This document shows positions 20,890-31,469 of a stretch of DNA of 64,000 nt, in pieces. The DNA is taken from assembly GCA_905221615.1 (NCBI GenBank), contig CAJNDT010004035.1:310001-374000 (forward strand), written 5' to 3'. Under the pieces are notes generated by a model. It was not told the origin of the DNA, ran no database searches, and saw only the letters and a program-made list of their open reading frames with translations. How positions within the stretch are numbered: the first letter of the stretch is position 1; every line of letters begins with the position of its first letter. This DNA is from Symbiodinium sp. CCMP2592. Its lineage: Eukaryota; Sar; Dinophyceae; Suessiales; Symbiodiniaceae. Made by a program: the position numbers and the translations under genes.

Positions 20890-21004
20890 GCTTAGTTAGT
20901 GAACTGGGGGGCTTTGGGCTTTTGGGTCTTATATATGAGCTCCATCTTAGAAAGTTTGAACTTTTTGGGGCCCGGTTGTTGAAAAAGAGAGTAGGGCTTT
21001 CAAA
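20890..21004 (+). CDS. putative exon with K-F-E-L-F motif
   Basis: GTAATG donor. Reads Y-E-L-H-L-R-K-F-E-L-F-G-A-R-L-L-K-K-R. The motif matches the exon at 53884 (K-F-E-L-F-W-A-W-F-L-K-K-R), which supports this frame. Confidence 0.65.
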
Positions 21005-21298
21005 GTAATGCCCTGGGCCCCACAAGCCTAAACCTTGAGACCGTAGCCCCTGAACCCCCTGATCCCTAAACCCTCTAGACCCTTGCACCGCAGAGGCGTC
21101 GCCTAAACCCTGAGCAAAGGGTCCCCTCGCGAGTTCTGTTTAAATAGGGTTTTTTTTCCGGTTCTGCGTTTTTAGGGTTTCTTCTCAAGTGACAGTGTAG
21201 GGGAAGGGATGATGCCGGACTTGAGGACAGTCCCACACAAATCTGTTTACAGCAGCCTAGACTAGATCCTAAACCCCTAAAGCCCGCAATTTTGTGGC

Positions 21299-21388
21299 AG
21301 AGCGAAAGGACACTGACGGTCGCCTATATTCGGAGATAGGGCCAGTTAGGGTAGCCTAGCTACACCCCACACACTCCACGATATGCGG
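21299..21388 (+). CDS. putative exon with in-frame TAG
   Basis: TGGCAG acceptor, GTAACC donor. A-E-R-K-D-T-D-G-R-L-Y-S-E-I-G-P-V-R-V-A, TAG, then L-H-P-T-H-S-T-I-C. Confidence 0.5.
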
Positions 21389-21534
21389 TAACCCTAGGAG
21401 ATTGTGCTGTTCAGTTTGTTTTGGTTTAAGGTTTTAGGGATAAGGGTTTAGGGTTTGGGGTTTTTTAGGGCTTAGGCTTCAGGTGTCTTCAGAGTTGTTG
21501 TTTGGGGGCTTCTTGGTTTCAGACTGAGGATATG

Positions 21535-21629
21535 ATGTTTCCGGCATGGTGTTGCCAGAGTCTCCGTACACAGTTGGCACCGGATTGTATCCAACATCCT
21601 GACTGCCGAAAGGGTCAGTGGCTTACTCA
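21535..21629 (+). CDS. putative exon
   Basis: V-A-R-V-S-V-H-S-W-H-R-I-V-S-N-I-L-T-A-E then R-V-S-G-L-L, GTAAAC donor. 5' border uncertain. Confidence 0.45.
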
Positions 21630-21715
21630 GTAAACATATTGAAATCGTACATATACTATCTGGGTTGTCCTACATATGACCCTACTTACAGCCTACTTCC
21701 TACTTCGCTACCCAG

Positions 21716-21798
21716 AGGCCCCAAAGTAGTTCCTTTTTGGGATTACCTTATAGGAGTCTATATATGTGGATCCCCAAAAGGAACTACTGTGGGGCCTT
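21716..21798. mobile_element. M-family element
   Basis: AAAGTAGTTCCTTTTTGGG and CCAAAAGGAACTACTGTGG arms; relative at 40105. Confidence 0.75.
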
Positions 21799-22245
21799 GG
21801 GGTAAACCCTAAGCCCCAAGCCCCGGTCCTTTGAGTAACATGCAGTGTCAGGTTGGAGATGGAGGCAACGCAGCTTACCGGCAAGGACAACAAGAAGGAC
21901 ACGAGCTTTGGGGTTTAGGGACAACAAGAAGGGGAGGGGCTTGTGTGTGTGCTCACCATTCAATAGTGCTGTCCGATGCTATCCCTGCATAGAGCCGAAT
22001 CCATAAGAATCCATTGTATAGTAGCCATAGCATCCCTCGACACCCCGTTGTGTCGACGTCAGGAGCGTTCGGCCAAAGGCAAGGAGGCTGGCTGGGTTTG
22101 GTTCGTCTTCTCTCTGCCTCCCTCGCTCTCTCGCTCTCTCCTCTCTCCCTCTCTCTTTCCCTCCCCACCTTCCTTGTCGCTTTCTAGTTTGTGAGACGGT
22201 TGAGTCGACTGGACTCATCATTTTCTTAGTCGTCGCAGTTTCGGC

Positions 22246-22490
22246 TAGCAGCAGACGCTCCGAGTTGCCGTCCGCCTCGTCACGTCGTGCCCCTCGTGCT
22301 CGACCTCTGCCAAGAACACTGCATGTCTTCATGCTGCTGCCAGCATTCCCATAATTACATGGTACGGTACAGTAATGCAGGTTCTTTGTACATCAGCCGT
22401 GATGCTGATGCCTCGCGCATCCTCCTCGCGGTCAGCAATTCGGATCACACATGCAACGTGTATTCGCATCACCATCGCCGACATCCCTGA
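22246..22490 (+). CDS. coding-like region, frame uncertain
   Basis: Unique G/C-rich sequence with a standard-open frame containing V-P-L-V-L-D-L-C-Q-E-H-C. Minus-strand frames are also open. Confidence 0.3.
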
Positions 22491-22568
22491 TCCTCGAAAA
22501 CCGTAGCATCTTGTGGTATTTCTTGTGGATCTGGCAGCGATTGAAACGGTACTCGTGTTATCGGGGAG

Positions 22569-22688
22569 GTGGCTGACTTGAAGAACGAACACAAGTACGT
22601 GGATGCCTGCAAGATCGTGTGCCTTGCTGCAGCACAGCAATTAGGGTGGGTTTTCGGCGCAAGTGTTGGTGACCATCATTCGGGTTTT
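22569..22688 (+). CDS. putative exon
   Basis: V-A-D-L-K-N-E-H-K-Y-V-D-A-C-K-I-V-C-L, then Q-Q-L-G-W-V-F-G-A-S-V-G-D-H-H. GTATGC donor, phase 0. Confidence 0.65.
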
Positions 22689-23401
22689 GTATGCTTCTAA
22701 GCTGCAGTTGGCTAATTGGTCGGAACAGAAAACCCCCCACCCCAACCAATAAATCCCTGCACCGTGAGCACAGAAGAAACAACCCTTAATATCTTCTTGC
22801 GGAATTATAACCCTTACACTAACCCCAATGTATTCCCAAGGGCTAATCTTTAGTTATTCAGGATACTGGACCAGTAAGAAGACCCTCATACAACCATCTA
22901 AACCCTCCTACGCACACATCCAACGATGCCTTGAACTCACTCCAGGTCTCAACAGCGTAAACACCCAATTCTGAGTGGGAAAGCATATAGAACCTATGGA
23001 ACCCTTATGGCAACCCTTACAAAACATTGAAGGGATTCCTCAAAATGAAGGCCCAGGAAGCCCTCAAACCCGAAACTCTCAAGAAGAAAGAAACCCAGGA
23101 ATTGCTGAACCCTAACCCCTTTGAAAAGCTTCTGAACCCCTACAGAAACCACTTTTTACAATGCTCCCAGGAAGGGTTTGGAGCCGAAATTCGGACACTT
23201 TGTCACGAAGGAGGCCGTCTATGCAAGAAGACCTTCGCTGGGTTTATAAGGGACTCAGGGGTTTAGGGGTCTAGGGCATTCAAGTGGCACTTGGGGGTTT
23301 AAGGCCTTGTAAATCGGAGGAGTTTAGTGTTTTGGGGGAGTAAGGCCTTGTTGGACTTTTTGCATTTAGGGGAGGTATAGGGCCTTTTAGGGTTTTGTGA
23401 G

Positions 23402-23452
23402 GCTGTGAAGCCAGAGATCGAGGCCGACGAGCCGGTGCAGGAGCGGGGACAT
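23402..23452 (+). CDS. short acidic exon
   Basis: TTTTGTGAG acceptor. A-V-K-P-E-I-E-A-D-E-P-V-Q-E-R-G-H-P. G-rich repeats follow. Confidence 0.6.
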
Positions 23453-23455
23453 CCA

Positions 23456-23640
23456 GGGCTTGAGGTTTAGGGTTTTGAGCTTAGGGTCGAGGGCCTGGGT
23501 TTAGGGTCGAGGGCCATGGTTTAGGGTTCAGGGCTAGGGTTTCGGACTTAGGGCTTGGGGTTTAGGGGTTTGGACTTCGGGCTTAGGGTTTAGGGTGCAG
23601 GGTTTAGGGTACTGAGCTTGGGGCTCGGGTTTAGGGTGGG
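23456..23640. repeat. degenerate TTTAGGG array
   Basis: G-rich strand, immediately after an exon. Confidence 0.9.
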
Positions 23641-23865
23641 TTGAGAGTAGGGGGGTGAACATGAGGTTCTAGAAGGGTGCTACAAGCGCTTCATGGGACT
23701 AGGGACAGGGTTCAGGGTGAAGGGTTCTGTGAGTCTTTCTATTTACTATCATGGTCTTATGACTGCTAACTACGGCCCCTGTAGGAACCTGTTTTGTGCC
23801 AGCTTTGTGTGTGTGTGTGTCCCCTAGACCCCGAGCCCGAAGCCCCACCACTTTGTCATAGTTGG

Positions 23866-23947
23866 TCAACATTTTACAGGTTTTTGGGTACTTAAACCCA
23901 ATAAGGAATAAGGATGTACATGTTTAATCCTCTCCCAACCATGAGCT
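23866..23947. mobile_element. U-family element, copy 2
   Basis: Matches 6944-7034. Confidence 0.65.
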
Positions 23948-24024
23948 AGACTACACTGAAGCCCCAAAGCGCCAAACCTTAAGCAGTAATTTCCTTGAGC
24001 CCTGAACCCTGCGCCTGATTGCAG

Positions 24025-24101
24025 ACATGCCTTGCGTCAGGAGGCTGCTGAGAACAAGCCGAAGAAAGAGCCCAAGAAGGCCAGGACAGGGGAGAACAGC
24101 A
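24025..24101 (+). CDS. putative Lys/Glu-rich exon
   Basis: ATTGCAG acceptor. R-Q-E-A-A-E-N-K-P-K-K-E-P-K-K-A-R-T-G-E then N-S-I-Q. C-rich repeats before it and G-rich after it. Likely a disordered, charged linker. Confidence 0.75.
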
Positions 24102-24160
24102 TCCAGGGGTTTAGGGTTTAGACTTCAGGGTTTGAGGGCTGAACTAGAGGTTTACACCAA

Positions 24161-24258
24161 GAGTGAGTGTCAAAATTATGGTCCCTTTTTAGGTCCTTAT
24201 TATAATACGGCACCTAATATTTAGGGTACCCAACAAGGGGCCGTAATTTTGAGAATTA
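24161..24258. mobile_element. P-family element
   Basis: TGTCAAAATTATGGTCCC-type arms; fuller copy at 30296. Confidence 0.7.
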
Positions 24259-24337
24259 CCCATAGTTAGGAGGATCCTTGTGGGTCCTTGAGGTTTAGGG
24301 TTGGAGATTTTTGAGTTCAGGGATTGCCTCAAGCATC

Positions 24338-24434
24338 TGAAGCTCCTGATTAAGAAACCTTGCGCCTTTCTTAGGGCTCCTTGTATGAATCCTACTGTTC
24401 TGGGGTGGTATGCCCAGGGTTTCTTAATCAGGGT
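24338..24434. mobile_element. J-family element
   Basis: CCTGATTAAGAAACC and GGTTTCTTAATCAGG arms; others at 39806 and 61199. Confidence 0.8.
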
Positions 24435-24588
24435 CCTACACTATCGGCAATTATAAGTGTAGTTACCTTGATTACTCTAGTTCCTACGTCCTACCTTAGA
24501 CGCTTATATTAATACCCTTTAGAACCCCTTGGCCTCCCAGTGGGCCCTTTTTCCCTTGTCGTAGTCCTAGGTTCCCTATAATCCAAGG

Positions 24589-24712
24589 GTGAAAGGAGGG
24601 ACCCTTAATAAGGACCCCTAGGTATATACCCTTAATATAGCTATGATATACCCATTATATAGCCCATTGTAGGGTAGGGGTCCCCATTAAGGGTCCCTCC
24701 TTTTCCCCTTTG
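24589..24712. mobile_element. D-family element
   Basis: AAAGGAGGGACCCTTAAT and ATTAAGGGTCCCTCCTTT arms. Confidence 0.85.
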
Positions 24713-24800
24713 ATATAAAGTTACCCAAATACCAAACAGGGAGCCCGTTTGATCCCTAGGTTGCTGGGCATCCTGGACCCTTTGCAGGAAGCCTTTTAAG

Positions 24801-24914
24801 CTACAGTAGAAGCCAGAAAGTTGGAACATGGCTTTAGGAGGATTCGTGCTAGGATCCCTTATACTTTACCTTAAGGGCATGAGGAGTCTAATGTTCCAAC
24901 TTTCTGGCTTGTAC
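24801..24914. mobile_element. G-family element
   Basis: CTACAGTAGAAGCCAGAAAG and CTTTCTGGC arms; abuts the next C element. Confidence 0.8.
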
Positions 24915-24918
24915 CATA

Positions 24919-25024
24919 CTACGGTTGATGATACAAATCCTGCATTACCCATAATAAGGAATATACCATAGTTCCCATAGTTTAGGGTCCTTAAAGTAAT
25001 GAAGGGTTTCTATCATCAACCGTA
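24919..25024. mobile_element. C-family element
   Basis: CTACGGTTGATGATA and TATCATCAACCGTA arms. Confidence 0.85.
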
Positions 25025-25238
25025 AGTCCCATGATCCTTCAAGCAAGGAGTCGAAGGCCTAAACCCTGAACCCTTAACTGCTGAAATGAGAGTTTCCGAG
25101 ATGAGGGGGTACCTTGTTTGGGGGGTCCATAACCCCCAAAAGCCTAAGCCCTAAACCCCATCAAAAAGGATCCTACTAATTTAGGGTACTGTAATAAAGT
25201 CCTCTCTTTTCGGAGACTCCTCAACGGAAGTGCTTAAG

Positions 25239-25455
25239 TCTTGTCTTCTGCGCCTTGGCCTTCGATGAAAAGAAGCTTTTCGTGTTCCGTCATCCTCGTG
25301 ATGCTTCCATGAAGCTGGGCGCTGGTACGATGAAGGAGCTCCAGAATGTGATGCCTACGTCATTGGTGGAGATGAAGAAGCTCCATGACCAGATTGTGGA
25401 CAAGATTTTGATGATTGAGCACATTGACAAGATGATTGGCAGCACGACGACAAAG
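25239..25455 (+). CDS. putative exon, 72 codons
   Basis: F-D-E-K-K-L-F-V-F-R-H-P-R-D-A-S-M-K-L and M-K-K-L-H-D-Q-I-V-D-K-I-L-M-I. One of the clearest coding stretches. Donor GTTGAT assumed. The frame continues across C-rich DNA with one TGA to the next exon. Confidence 0.8.
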
Positions 25456-25533
25456 GTTGATCACATTCAGCTGAAGCCTTATTTCAAATTTTACAAAGCC
25501 CTAAACGCTGAACCCTGATACCCTGATAGAGAG

Positions 25534-25569
25534 GAGGAAGGCATAGAGCCAGACATCAGGGACTTCAAC
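25534..25569 (+). CDS. short exon with consensus donor
   Basis: E-E-G-I-E-P-D-I-R-D-F-N followed by GTAAGT; same frame as 25239-25455. Confidence 0.65.
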
Positions 25570-25650
25570 GTAAGTAGGGGCCTCAATAATGAGAGTAGGG
25601 TTCCTTTAAAGGGTTCCTTCCAAGGGGTCTGTAGGAGATCTCTCATCGAG

Positions 25651-25735
25651 TTCTGGAATGATGGATGAAATTCGCCGTCTCTTCAGCTTCAAATGGGCCT
25701 TAGCAGTGGGGTGCTGCTGGGAAAACGGAACACCA
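25651..25735 (+). CDS. putative exon
   Basis: M-M-D-E-I-R-R-L-F-S-F-K-W-A-L-A-V-G-C, then W-E-N-G-T-P. C-rich array follows. Confidence 0.45.
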
Positions 25736-25744
25736 AACCCTGAG

Positions 25745-25980
25745 CCTTGAAGCAAAACCCCCCTAAACCCTAAACCCCCCTAAACCCCCCTAAAGCCCCC
25801 TAAACCCTAAACCCCCCTAAACCCTAAACCCCCCTAACCACCTAAACCCCCCTAAACCCCCCTAAACCCCCCTAAACCCCCCCTAAACCCTAAACCCTAA
25901 ACCGTGGCCCTGAACCCCAAGCCCGAACCCCCTGCTCTTCAAAATGCCCTACACCCCAAACCCCCGTAAACCCTCAACCT
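25745..25980. repeat. CCCTAAA / CCCCCCTAAA array
   Basis: Tandem CCCCCCTAAA variants of the telomere unit. Confidence 0.9.
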
Positions 25981-26067
25981 AGGTAGGGCTTTGGGACATT
26001 TTAATATTTTCCCTTATTGGGCTTAAGGGGATCCTATTTATTAATATTTTTCAAAGGCCCCGCCTAG
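25979..26067. mobile_element. O-family element, copy 1
   Basis: Matches 59647-59746 almost base for base. CTAGG/CCTAG ends. Confidence 0.9.
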
Positions 26068-26313
26068 CAACCCTAAAGCCAAAACCCCACGCCCTAAACC
26101 CTGAACCCTGTAAGCCCTACACCCTCCCTAAGGCCCTAAGCCCCAAACCTCTCTAAAGCCTAAACCCTAAAGCCCCCTAAATCCTAAAATCCCTCCCCTG
26201 AACCCTACACCCTACCCTAAAATCCCCTAAACCTTAAACCCCTCTAAACCCTAAACCCTAAATTCTAAACCCCCCTCAATTCTAAACCCCCCTAAACCCT
26301 AAGCTGCTTGAAG

Positions 26314-26361
26314 CGAGGAGAAGAAGGCCGAGAGTGCAGGACTCAGTCCCGCCGAGACCAA
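26314..26361 (+). CDS. short Glu/Lys-rich exon
   Basis: S-E-E-K-K-A-E-S-A-G-L-S-P-A-E-T-K (the first codon is split at the border). Confidence 0.6.
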
Positions 26362-26415
26362 GGCGGGGGGGGCGGGGGGGGGGCACTTCTTTTGGTAGGG
26401 ACCCCAAAAAGCACA

Positions 26416-26532
26416 TACAGTAAACCCCATAAAGTTGGAAACCGGACGAAGGCCAAAAAGTGCTGGGATTCCCTCTACGTTATTCTTAAGGATTGAGGCT
26501 CTGGGGTTTCCAACTTTTGGGCTTTTACTGTA
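26416..26532. mobile_element. F-family element, complete
   Basis: TACAGTAAACCCCATAAAGT and GGGCTTTTACTGTA ends. Confidence 0.85.
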
Positions 26533-26629
26533 AGCATAAGCATTTCATGGGGATAGCCCTACCTTATTATCCTTCGTTATAATGGGGGTTTATATGGGAT
26601 ATCCCTTGATTCCCACCGAGGCCATGGGA

Positions 26630-26730
26630 CGCTTTGGAGTTTAGGGTTTAGGGTTTAGGGTTTAGGGCTAGGGTTTAGGGTTTAGGGGTTAGGGTTTGGG
26701 GGTTCAGGGCCTAGGGGTTGGGGTTTTGAT
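26630..26730. repeat. TTTAGGG array
   Basis: Near-perfect heptamers. Confidence 0.9.
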
Positions 26731-26885
26731 TCCCTCAGAGGTCGTGGGCCTTTTTTTAAGGGTTCCTTTAAACGGGCTTATAAGGGCTACTATAAGGGAT
26801 CATAATAGGGTACTATTTCGGCCTGTGGGGGTTTAGTAGGGATTAGGGTTCCCATAATAGGGTTCATGTTAAGGAATCTCTACCC

Positions 26886-27021
26886 TTCTTGGAGGGTCGG
26901 GGGACTTAGTAACTGGTTATTTTAGGGACTTATAAGTACCATAACCCCAATTAGGGTCCCTTTTAGGGTACTTATAAGTCTACTTACTACCTACTTACTA
27001 AGTCCCCCGACCCTCCAAGTT
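26886..27021. mobile_element. A-family element, copy 6
   Basis: Complete arms; flanks are direct TT/TT. Confidence 0.9.
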
Positions 27022-27380
27022 GTGGCCTCCCATCATTGATTCCCTCACGCGGTTTGGAGTTTATAGGCTTACAGGGGTTTAGGGTATCGGATCTAAAATG
27101 TAGGGTACAGGATATTAGGCTTCGGGCTTAGGGTTTAGAGTTTGGGGTTCAGGGATTTAGGGTGTAGTGTAGTGGTTTAGGATTTACGGATTTAGAGTTT
27201 AGGGGTGTAGGGTTGAGGGGTTTTTCAGTTTAGGGGTAGTAGGAAAACAGGGTACCCTTTTCTGATGGCTCTTGAGGTGTTGCTAGGAAACCTATAGCTA
27301 TAGATCACCTTTTGGAGTCTACAGTTTGTGGGACTTGTTTTTTGATGCTGTACTCTGAAGTCTGCCTAGGTCTGAAATAG

Positions 27381-27538
27381 CCAACTGTATCAGTATCTCA
27401 TGGCTGTCTTGGCTGTGTTCACTGCAGCAGACGGTGGTGGGGCTTGTGGCTATCTTAGCTGTCCAGTGGGTACCCTTCAGCCCTGGAAAACAGTAGAGTC
27501 TGCACGATACACCTCTAAAGGCGAAACTTGCGAGACGT
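27381..27538 (+). CDS. putative exon
   Basis: GAAATAG acceptor, GTAAGC donor. Q-Y-L-M-A-V-L-A-V-F-T-A-A-D-G-G-G and S-K-G-E-T-C-E-T. Stop-free. Confidence 0.6.
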
Positions 27539-27592
27539 GTAAGCAACGCTGAGTTACGGAATTGTCCGTATCCACGCAGCCCCTAGACAGCG

Positions 27593-27700
27593 TTTATGGT
27601 CTACGTAGCTGAGGGTACTTCACTTGAGGCAGTGCAGCAGCAGAAATAGCAGTCCTTGCAGGAGCTGGAGGACCTGAAGCAGAAGATCGTTGAGGAGAAG
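27593..27700 (+). CDS. coiled-coil exon with in-frame TAG
   Basis: S-L-E-A-V-Q-Q-Q-K, TAG, Q-S-L-Q-E-L-E-D-L-K-Q-K-I-V-E-E-K-A-G. Gln at the TAG would keep the coil. Alternatively the exon starts after the TAG. Confidence 0.65.
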
Positions 27701-27739
27701 GCTGGGATATATGTGGTCCGTTCCTTCGAGCCTCATTGT

Positions 27740-27889
27740 TTGGGCATGCTTGATCTGCAATCGTTTGCCTGTGGCAGACTCTGTGGACGCAGTCCGCATG
27801 CGTCCCAGAGGTCGTAGATCTCTTCCCAGTTGCCCTACCCAAAGAAGTTGTGGCTCGGAACATGGCAACTTCCAACACACCGCTGGCCG
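27740..27889 (+). CDS. putative exon
   Basis: P-E-V-V-D-L-F-P-V-A-L-P-K-E-V-V-A-R-N-M then A-T-S-N-T. GTGTGG may be the donor. Long minus-strand frames overlap. Confidence 0.45.
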
Positions 27890-27909
27890 GGTGTGGGGCA
27901 TGCATGGGC

Positions 27910-28053
27910 TGACTGGCATGTCGTCGGAACATGCTGCAATAAGACTGCCTTTGAGGCCAACGCGCGCAGGGCCAGCGTATGACAGCGGAGCTTCTGAGCT
28001 AACGCGTCCGCTGGGGGCGGTCAACTGTCGCCTCAGTACACGGTCGGTACGGC
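27910..28053 (+). CDS. putative exon
   Basis: S-S-E-H-A-A-I-R-L-P-L-R-P-T-R-A-G and Y-D-S-G-A-S-E-L-T-R; ends CAG|GTGAGG. Confidence 0.5.
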
Positions 28054-28169
28054 AGGTGAGGCCCATGTGGAAAGGGAAGGCCGCACAACATGTCCTGTGC
28101 CTTTTCGTCCCGTCGGGTCATCATGCCACAGACTCCAGTTGCCCTAGTTGGTTTCGGGTAGCAGAGACG

Positions 28170-28276
28170 TAGCACCGCATAGGTCATGGAGTGTTGTCAT
28201 TGCATGCTGCGTTCGATTCTCAGCTGGCCGTGGTACTGCACGTGATTTCCGCTCGCTTGATCCGGCAATCAATTTA
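28170..28276 (+). CDS. putative exon
   Basis: GACGTAG acceptor. H-A-A-F-D-S-Q-L-A-V-V-L-H-V-I-S-A-R-L. Confidence 0.4.
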
Positions 28277-28280
28277 GGGT

Positions 28281-28622
28281 GAGATGAAAGAAGGCTGGAA
28301 GTGCGAAGTTGTGTGAAGCTGAGTGGTCTCGGCGACGTCGGCTGATACGAAAGCCACTGTGTTTGGACGTCACAGTGCTTGTGCACACCGCACAGCAGAG
28401 CAGCTTTCCTGAATGTGTGTATGTGTCCCTGCAACCTAAACCCTACCTGTGGCCCCAAAACACCTACCTTTCCAAGAAATTATTTTTGGAAGCCACGAAA
28501 AGGAGCCCCAAAAAGGGTAGATTTTCGGCGATGAACCCTAAACGAACTCTTGCAACGCTGAGTGCACGACGCTCAGTTGCGACCGTGTGCGCTGTCGGCC
28601 CGTGCAGAGATTTGACGGTTTA
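28281..28622 (+). CDS. long open coding-like region
   Basis: About 113 codons without a stop, basic: W-S-R-R-R-R-L-I-R-K-P-L and E-A-T-K-R-S-P-K-K-G-R-F-S. Short C-rich motifs inside could mark small introns. Confidence 0.45.
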
Positions 28623-28694
28623 GGAATTTAGGGCCACAGTTTAGGGTTTGGCCTAGACCAAGCAAAGGTTGGGAAAGAAAGGATTAGGGTCCAG

Positions 28695-28870
28695 CACAGC
28701 TACGCCTGCTATGATGATGCTTTTTCTTGTGTGTTACTGACACTTTCAAAGTCGCGAGTGTATCGAGGACTGAAAACGTAGGAATGCAGAAAATGCTCAG
28801 TCGGAGTGATTGGCGCTGTAGCTCTGCTTTACAACCTGCGTTACACTTTCTCTTATCACCCCATGAGTAG
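28695..28870 (+). CDS. putative exon with in-frame TAG
   Basis: Y-A-C-Y-D-D-A-F-S-C-V-L-L-T-L-S-K-S, TAG at about 28779, then E-C-R-K-C-S-V-G-V-I-G-A-V-A-L-L in the same frame. Confidence 0.45.
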
Positions 28871-29080
28871 CCTAAATCGTGAGCTTTGAACCATAAACAC
28901 GAAGTTCTGGCTTGAATCCTGAATCCGAAATCCGAAGCCTCAAACCGCACATCCGAATCATCAGTTCGAAGCTCCAAGAAAGACCCTAAACCCTAAACCC
29001 CTGGACCCTAAACCTCGAAGAAACAAAACAAGACCTGAACCCCCAAACCGTGACGGACCCACTAAACCCGAACCTTCAAG

Positions 29081-29149
29081 GCCATCCTCAAGGAACAGGG
29101 TCTCTCTGGAGGACAGATCAACAAGGACAGCGATGAAAACCGATTAAGG
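29081..29149 (+). CDS. putative exon
   Basis: F-K-A-I-L-K-E-Q-G-L-S-G-G-Q-I-N-K-D-S-D then E-N-R-L-R. CTTCAAG acceptor, GTTGAG donor. C-rich before, G-rich after. Confidence 0.7.
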
Positions 29150-29309
29150 GTTGAGGCTTTCGGTTTTAGGGAACTGGACGCAAGGAATGTTACGGGTCCA
29201 GGATGTAGGATTTGGGGTCTAGGGCTTAGGATCTGGGGTTTGCAGACTACCATGCAAACAGAGGATTGTCACAATGACGCGGGTCTACAAAAGCCTTTAA
29301 AACCCGAAG

Positions 29310-29444
29310 GCCAAAGATAGAAGCTCTGTGTTCCTTCGGGGCCTCAATCATTGGAATAGGCGTTTGTGTCGCATAGTCTTTTTTGGTGGGGACTGCCAGG
29401 AGGCATTGCATTATTATAAACTATCCATGCCCCTACGTTTCAAG
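29310..29444 (+). CDS. putative exon, 45 codons
   Basis: CGAAG acceptor, AAG|GTTTCA donor, phase 0 at both ends. A-K-D-R-S-S-V-F-L-R-G-L-N-H-W-N-R-R and F-G-G-D-C-Q-E-A-L-H. Confidence 0.6.
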
Positions 29445-29657
29445 GTTTCAATACGTGTTGCTTGGTTGCATAGATATGTTGTCAGGTTGGGCGGTTTAGA
29501 GTCTCAGTTCCCAAACACTGATACACAATATGGGGTTCTATCGTAGAGTGTAAAGAGACTGGTTTATTGTGGGGGTTTAGGGTTTTCGGGGTTAGTGTTG
29601 AGGGTTTAAGGGTATTGGTCTTTGGGTTTCAGGGTTCAGGGTTTGGTAGGGCATCAG

Positions 29658-29898
29658 GTGCAAGTGGAGAGCGTCCGTGAGACGGGCTTCCCCCTGCGGC
29701 GCGATGCATAGTATAGAAGCCCGCCAATGTAATTCCTTAGGGTTCCTTTCTATACCCGAAACTCTGTGTCAATTTGTTAAGACATCTCAGTCCTTGTCAA
29801 TCTCACAAGTAATTGAGGGAAGTACTGTAGTCAGGGGATGCTACTCCATCCTGAAAAACTTGAAACAAAAACACTATAACAGCAACAAGGACCCCTAC
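29658..29898 (+). CDS. putative exon, recoded frame
   Basis: CATCAG acceptor, GTATAT donor. Phase 0 gives V-E-S-V-R-E-T-G-F-P-L-R-R-D-A and H-P-E-K-L-E-T-K-T-L with several in-frame stops. Another frame is standard-open, so frame is unresolved. Confidence 0.45.
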
Positions 29899-30001
29899 GT
29901 ATATACCCTTAATATAGCTATTATATACCCAATATATAGCCCATTATAGGGGTAGGGGTCCCCATTAAGGGTCCCTCCTTTTCCCCTTTGAATAACAGTA
30001 G
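29899..30001 (+). mobile_element. D-family element forming a 103-bp GT-AG intron
   Basis: Left-truncated D copy; GTATAT lies inside the element and the acceptor CAGTAG is just beyond its right arm. Confidence 0.6.
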
Positions 30002-30058
30002 TCCTACATCCCAAACAGTGGAGGTCTCCCAGTGCCAGTCGACTTCTTGGTCGTTTAC
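30002..30058 (+). CDS. short putative exon
   Basis: 57 nt between CAGTAG and GTAGTA. All three frames are plausible; the exon call rests on its borders. Confidence 0.45.
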
Positions 30059-30164
30059 GTAGTATTATTAGGGAGACCCCTTAAAGGGTACCCCTCCTGA
30101 ACCCTACTTCTGGCTCTCTTAAAAAGGGCCTTATTGAGAGGGTCTATATCCCCAAGGGTCCCAG

Positions 30165-30273
30165 TAATCCTAACTCCCATCGTTCTGGTGGTCATGGGGT
30201 CCTGCTAGTGGTAGTGGTGGTTTGGGCGCGGATCAGAAATATACCTTCAAGCATGCCATAAAGTTGCCTGAAG
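30165..30273 (+). CDS. putative exon
   Basis: GTCCCAG acceptor, GTATAT donor. One frame reads G-L-G-A-D-Q-K-Y-T-F-K-H-A-I-K-L-P-E. Confidence 0.5.
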
Positions 30274-30295
30274 GTATATGATCTAGGGCATAGTT

Positions 30296-30399
30296 TGTAT
30301 GGGTAGTTGTCAAAATTATGGTCCCTTTTGGGGTACTGGGTGCCCTATTATAATAGGGACCCCAAAAGGGACCATAATTTTGACAACCACCCGTACGAG
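30296..30399. mobile_element. P-family element, complete
   Basis: TGGGTAGTTGTCAAAATTAT with complementary right arm; almost perfect hairpin. Confidence 0.9.
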
Positions 30400-30497
30400 A
30401 GCTTCCTCTTCGAGGTTGTTTCGGTGTCATTTCGCATTTTGGGAATTAGGGTCTCCCTGGTTACTTGCCTTCTCAAAGTCGGCGTGTCATGCGAGAT

Positions 30498-30590
30498 TCC
30501 TGCATTACCTTAAGGACCCTAAACTATGGCAATTATGGTATGTTCCTAATTATGGGTAATGCAGAATTTATATCATCAACAGTTCTACCA
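30498..30590. mobile_element. C-family element, partial
   Basis: Inverted C middle and right arm. Confidence 0.7.
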
Positions 30591-30963
30591 GGGCGTCATA
30601 AGGACCACAAGGCTTCTGGCGTGTTTTGTGGCCTTAACAAGACTCGCCCCGCCCCCCCACCCAGCCTCGCAGACAAGAACCCTAGACCCTAAACCCCTAA
30701 CCCCCTACACCCTAAACCCCAAGGACAAACCAATGCAGCCCCTCCTACCCGAGAGCAAGCCCCATAAAGGCTTGGGCTTTTTAGGCTTAGGGGTTATGTT
30801 TATTTGTTTTGGTGTTAATGGTTTAGGGTTCGACATGTGACCCCAAACCCTACCAAAAAAACAGGTTACGACCTTTCAAGTTTTAAATCTATGGGCTAAC
30901 CCTCAAAGCTGTGGGTTATTGGAGCCACACGTAAACCATTCCTAAAGAGCCCCAGTCTTGCAG

Positions 30964-31038
30964 AACGAAAGCATCGTGGCCATGGTGAACAGACTCAACG
31001 AGCTCAAGGACAGCAGAGCTCTCAAAACCTTCAGATCT
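30964..31038 (+). CDS. putative helical exon
   Basis: TCTTGCAG acceptor. N-E-S-I-V-A-M-V-N-R-L-N-E-L-K-D-S-R-A-L then K-T-F. C-rich before, G-rich after. Confidence 0.75.
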
Positions 31039-31110
31039 TAAAAAGGTGCTGAGGGTTTGGGATGTTGGTGCTAAGCTTTGGCGTTTATGGTTCAGGTGTT
31101 GCGTGTTTGT

Positions 31111-31293
<183 letters not shown>

Positions 31294-31469
31294 TCTACAT
31301 AAATGCAGATATTAAGTTGCGTGTTTTCATGGAACTGTACAAAAGCAACCTAGGCAAGAACCCTTTCTCGGGGCCTTGATCCAGACGTCCTGCAAGGACC
31401 TTTCAAAGCTACAGTAGGACATAATACGTCTAGCCATCTACGAACCTGTCAGTAGAGATGTTATTCTTT

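Noticed and set aside
25456-25533. TGA at about 25516 as evidence for recoding
   Set aside because: The interval looks like the C-rich end of an intron, so the stop may simply be intronic.
25745-25980. A true chromosome end
   Set aside because: Units are degenerate, occur on both strands throughout and are flanked by other sequence, so they are interstitial.
27594-28066. Two long minus-strand ORFs (148 and 112 codons)
   Set aside because: They overlap plus-strand exons with better splice sites and look like antisense shadows, though not strictly excluded.
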